Source of the DNA: Aquatica leii
Taxonomy: Eukaryota; Arthropoda; Insecta; Coleoptera; Lampyridae
Assembly (NCBI GenBank): GCA_035610365.1
Contig: CM069434.1
Location: 30,280,238 to 30,344,237, forward strand
Direction: 5' to 3'
Length of the DNA stretch: 64,000 bases
Part shown: piece by piece, positions 60,798 through 64,000 of the stretch
How the letters are laid out: every line of letters starts with the position of its first letter
How positions within the stretch are numbered: position 1 is the stretch's first letter
Program-made: the position numbers and the translations under genes
Notes under the pieces: generated by a model
The model's database searches: none
Seen by the model: only the letters and a program-made list of their open reading frames with translations
Told to the model about the DNA's origin: nothing

Positions 60798-62560
60798 GTG
60801 CAAAAAAAGAATATAGTCAATGACCTTGTGTTTCACAGTATGCACAGCGCAGCCAATTTTCGAGAGATTTACATTTCAATCCCGATGATTTTTTTGACAT
60901 ATGAAGAAATCATCATTGGCGGGATTAGCTCTAGGATAATATTTAGCCGTAAAGAATATAGTTGTCCCATAAATGGCTCAAAGTTCAACAAATTCTTTAG
61001 TACGAAACTGGGCACCCTCGTTCATAATTAGACACTGAAAAGCATAAAAAAGAAAGATGTGTTGATAATTTAGCAAATGGAGGTTGCAAGAACTGAGCGT
61101 AACGGAAACAACAGAGAAAACTTCGTAAAATATAGTCAGCGATTACCATCAGTACATAACCTTCAAAATATGTTACAGAGGATCTACAATGTCACAGAAA
61201 AGAACTTGCCAATGGTGCGATAGCTTAGCCTAAGGAATGAATATTCCAGACAAAGCAACTTGTTCCATCTTATGCGCAGCACACACATAGAAAACATTAT
61301 CTTTTACCGACTATTTTATAAACTTATGAGGAGTATTCAAAACACGTTTAAGAAGGTTATTATACTATTAGTAGACTGCAAATTAAGGATACATACAGAA
61401 GAAATTTTAGACAGATTGGTAGCTTCTAGTATAGGTACTGAGCGAGATAACGCATCGGGAACGACGGAATCTTTCCCTTTTCGATGTATTATCGAAAAGT
61501 TGTATTGCTCTTACCTAAAAAACCAGTGAGTGAATCGTTCTAAAGGACTCTGCAAACGATTTAACCACAGCAACGAATGATGATCGGTTATCACAGTGAA
61601 ATGAATACCCTCCACATAAAGACGGAAATTTTCTATGACCCATAAAACAGCTAGACATTCTTTTTCAGTAGTCGAAAATGTCGTTCAGCTTTAGTGAGTT
61701 ATTGCCTGAGATAACTAACAATCTTTTCCTCACCAGCAGTCGTTTAACTTAACAGAGCATCTAAACCAAACCACAAAGCATCAGTCTGTACCACAAAAGA
61801 ACGCAGAAAATCACAATAAGACAAAATCGAAGCCGCAACCAAACTGTTTTATGGAAATCAAAAACGCTTTGACATTCTGCTGTTCAATAAAAAAAAAATT
61901 TTACGAGTAAAATGTTTTTCAAAAGTAAGTGTTGCGAGGGTAATATCGACTAGGTCAGTGAAACAGTAAGGTACCAAATCCATACTCAATAATCGATCAA
62001 TCAATCGCTGAAATGTAGCAGGCGCATTATGTAGTTCAAATGGCATGCACGTGAACTATCAGAAGAATCAGTAAAAGTAGTCGCAACTTTGAAATCTTCT
62101 TAGAGCGGAATTCACTGATTCACTTTTATAAGATGGACACAGAGCCGATACGTGTTATCCTTCCTCTTTACTAAAACAATTAGATTGAACCAAAGATACA
62201 ACACCCATGCTTAACATTACGTCCAAGTCCTCGTTAGCGACCTTTTGGGACGCAGGCGCAAAAGGATAGTAGCGCTATTTAATTGGTTTAGCAAAAGTGC
62301 GTATTTAGTGTTGAACGAGAGGAGTGTGACCAAGGCCCAAAGATTGTTTATAGAATGCGTCTACGACAACGTCGTTTAAAAATTCTTGTTGATTCAGAAA
62401 AATTTCTGAGACAGTACTAATTAAATCCGAAGAAATAGTATTAACCGAAGAAGTAGCATGAAATGTCCAAAGTCCATGCCAAAAGCCAGATATGAAGTTC
62501 ATCGCCTTACAGAAGTCGATGCGTAAAATCAGCTGTTGTAACACTTCAGGAATAACCAAT
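60798..62560 (-). pseudogene. Gypsy pol polyprotein (PR-RT-RNase H-IN), broken
   Basis: Readable antisense pieces: IPEVLQQLILRIDFCKAMN and LGLGHTPLVQH (protease end and linker); MPFELHNAPATFQRLIDRLL with a YLDD-equivalent degraded to FTDLVDI (RT); STTEKECLAVLWVIENFRLY, VEGIHFTVITDHHSLLWLNR (RNase H, catalytic-type TDH intact); NEGAQFRTKEFVEL, a stop, AIYGTTIFFTAKYYPRANPA (integrase core, where DNGxQF has become NEGxQF). Frameshifts separate these blocks. The loss of the Asp in both the RT and IN active-site motifs shows that no activity remains. The protein would have made cDNA in cytoplasmic particles and inserted it into chromosomes. Confidence 0.82.
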
Positions 62561-63081
62561 TACTGTCGTTATTTAAACTACAAAAAGACACAAAAGAAGA
62601 AAAAAACCAAATACAAAAAAAGGTTGTAGAATTTTTCAGCATAGACCGCATGAAATTATTGGAAAACCACCAGTATCAAAAAGACCAAAGAAAAAAAACT
62701 TAAAATACTAATATTAAGATATAGATGCTCATTATCACGAACTCTGGCAAATATAAAATCTAAAAAAAATGTGTTGCTGGTCAATCAAATCTAAAATAAA
62801 ATCCGAGGTTAAAGATAGTGTAGAATGTACGACTCGTTTCGTAGACTCATGATTTACTCAAGACAGTACTACACTTATAATTTTGACGACTAACTTCTGA
62901 TTGTCCACATCCAAAGCAGTGAAAAATAGAAGGTTTGTCATAATTCGGTAATATATGTCTAGTCTAACGCCAATTCTAACAAGTAACGCAAAGAGAAAAG
63001 CTAAGAAAACCCCGTCGAAAAGAATTAGAAACAGGAAGAACATAAAACTTTCACCATAAAGCATTATTAAATTATTTTTTG

Positions 63082-63146
63082 GGTAAATGGTGTATATTTA
63101 TTTAGAAATACAATTTGTATTTCTAAATAAATATACACCATTTACC
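63082..63146. repeat. perfect 32-bp palindrome
   Basis: GGTAAATGGTGTATATTTAT and onward (63082-63113) is exactly inverted at 63115-63146 around a single central base, flanked outside by T-run and A-run. It lies inside the Gypsy element's 5' half and has no visible partner elsewhere. It may be a small MITE or fold-back insertion. Confidence 0.75.
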
Positions 63147-64000
63147 AAAAAAAAAAAAATAAGAAAGAGTAACGTTTTCTTCAAACCGTACCGAACGATT
63201 CTTAGAAATAGAAGCGAGAAAAAAAACTGATGCGTCACTAACGTAAGCCAATGTAGGTTCCAACAATCAAGTAGTTTACCGCAAAGAAGATTTTAAATCT
63301 TATCCGATAGCCGTCGTAATCAATTGGTAAGAGTTCTGGTTTTAATAAAGTAAGTACATTTTGCAAAGAACGCAAAGAATCTTAATTTACTCTAAATAAA
63401 CATAAAGCCTTTCCAGTCAGGATTGTAGCAGCAGAATTAAACAAATATTGTGGAGAGACACCACGCGACAAACATAACTTATCGATCTGCATCAAGAATT
63501 CGGTGAGCGAGAACGAACCTTCACTCAAAAAAGTTTAGTTTCACTTAGTTAGTAAAACAGAAGCAGCCTTTGGAGAAGCAGAAATAATCTAAACTACTAA
63601 GTGGTTGTTTATCCGGATGTAGTGACTCTAACGAAAGGTAAACTAGCAATAAATTAAATTAGTTTTAGTAGCTCTTCTTCCCTTAGCCGTGATTGAATTC
63701 GCTTAGTACCGTTTGTAGTTCAGCAATAGCTTGCTCCACAGCTATCTTATCATCCGCATACACTGAAGCAATAGTACCCACAGGAAGTGGGTTATGGGAA
63801 GTTATGAAGAAATAAAACAAATATATAGTCAATTTTATTGATATTGTTACCATTAACGTTTTGGGTTTTCGAGCCAAATGTTTGAAACTGGGATTGAAGA
63901 AAGTTTTGGAGGATAACATTTCTAAAGATCAATAGCAGTAGCCTAAACATTTGTCTAAGTTGCAACCGGAAAATTACTATAAAACAGCGAGGTTCCTAAG

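Larger units (their letters stand above)
56960..64000 (-). mobile_element. decayed Ty3/Gypsy LTR retrotransposon, 5' part outside the window
   Basis: Antisense pol modules appear in Gypsy order from high to low coordinates: protease/linker (62559-62305), RT (62046-61858), RNase H (61670-61512) and integrase core (61030-60890). They are followed by a region shared with 34130-34500 and then an LTR-like repeat (56960-59490) also present at 24650-25765. The region above 62.6 kb should hold gag and the 5' LTR, but I could not read firm gag landmarks there. The left LTR carries a nested insertion (57263-58778). Stops and shifts throughout mean it is inactive. Confidence 0.75.

Noticed and set aside
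1-64000. CRISPR arrays, operons, riboswitches and phage genes
   Set aside because: No regularly spaced short repeats and no prokaryotic gene organisation. Spliced genes and insect-type transposons show this is eukaryotic DNA.

Overview
The window reads as a stretch of AT-rich insect nuclear genome. Genes are sparse and interrupted by spliceosomal introns, one gene is a Rebers-Riddiford cuticle protein (an arthropod family), and the rest is dominated by decayed transposable elements of kinds common in insects. A beetle is plausible, but the sequence alone does not prove the order. There is no sign of bacterial, plastid or viral gene organisation.

Only three host genes are well supported. (1) An RR-1 cuticle protein on the + strand (17877-19997; three exons, 182 aa) has a TATA box upstream and a polyadenylation signal downstream. 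(2) A classical short-chain dehydrogenase/reductase on the - strand (27073-27969; four exons, 249 aa) resembles DHRS11 and insect farnesol dehydrogenases. (3) A large gene of unknown function on the + strand (45067-56139; four exons, about 963 aa) encodes a probably secreted, low-complexity, charged protein with two cysteine clusters. Its 8.1-kb first intron hosts an almost full-length R1-like LINE in antisense. A weaker candidate is a set of cysteine-rich exon-like segments at 29.45-30.25 kb. These genes show no operon or pathway relationship; they simply lie near each other.

Layout by region. 0-5 kb: a PIF/Harbinger nuclease fossil broken by a DD41D mariner-like element (transposase with two TAG codons), then a hAT deletion derivative, then an antisense LINE RT/RNase H fragment. 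5-9.9 kb: AT-rich sequence with one possible inverted-repeat element. 9.9-11.8 kb: antisense RTE/BovB-like LINE with the core of its RT deleted. 12-17.8 kb: AT-rich, with a palindromic element at 15.5 kb. 17.8-20 kb: cuticle gene. 20-26 kb: Penelope-like remnant and a solo LTR. 27-28 kb: SDR gene. 28.6-31 kb: second Penelope-like remnant, cysteine-rich exons, a 156-bp MITE. 33.5-35.3 kb: further Penelope, Gypsy and DD41D fossils. 37-41.8 kb: inverted-repeat element, second hAT copy, degenerate minisatellite. 42-43.8 kb: Copia gag fossil and a CpG-richer patch. 45-56 kb: the large gene. 57-64 kb: a decayed antisense Ty3/Gypsy element running off the window end, whose 3' LTR carries a nested 1.5-kb insertion.

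The most interesting unexplained signals are: a recurring CTGATGA...GAAACG motif resembling a hammerhead ribozyme core, found beside Penelope-like remnants and in palindromes; the large secreted protein with cysteine clusters; the repeated cysteine-rich exons; and a 48-nt in-frame intron in the SDR gene that would add a hydrophobic segment if retained. All coordinates of decayed elements are approximate, since they were read by eye without alignment tools.
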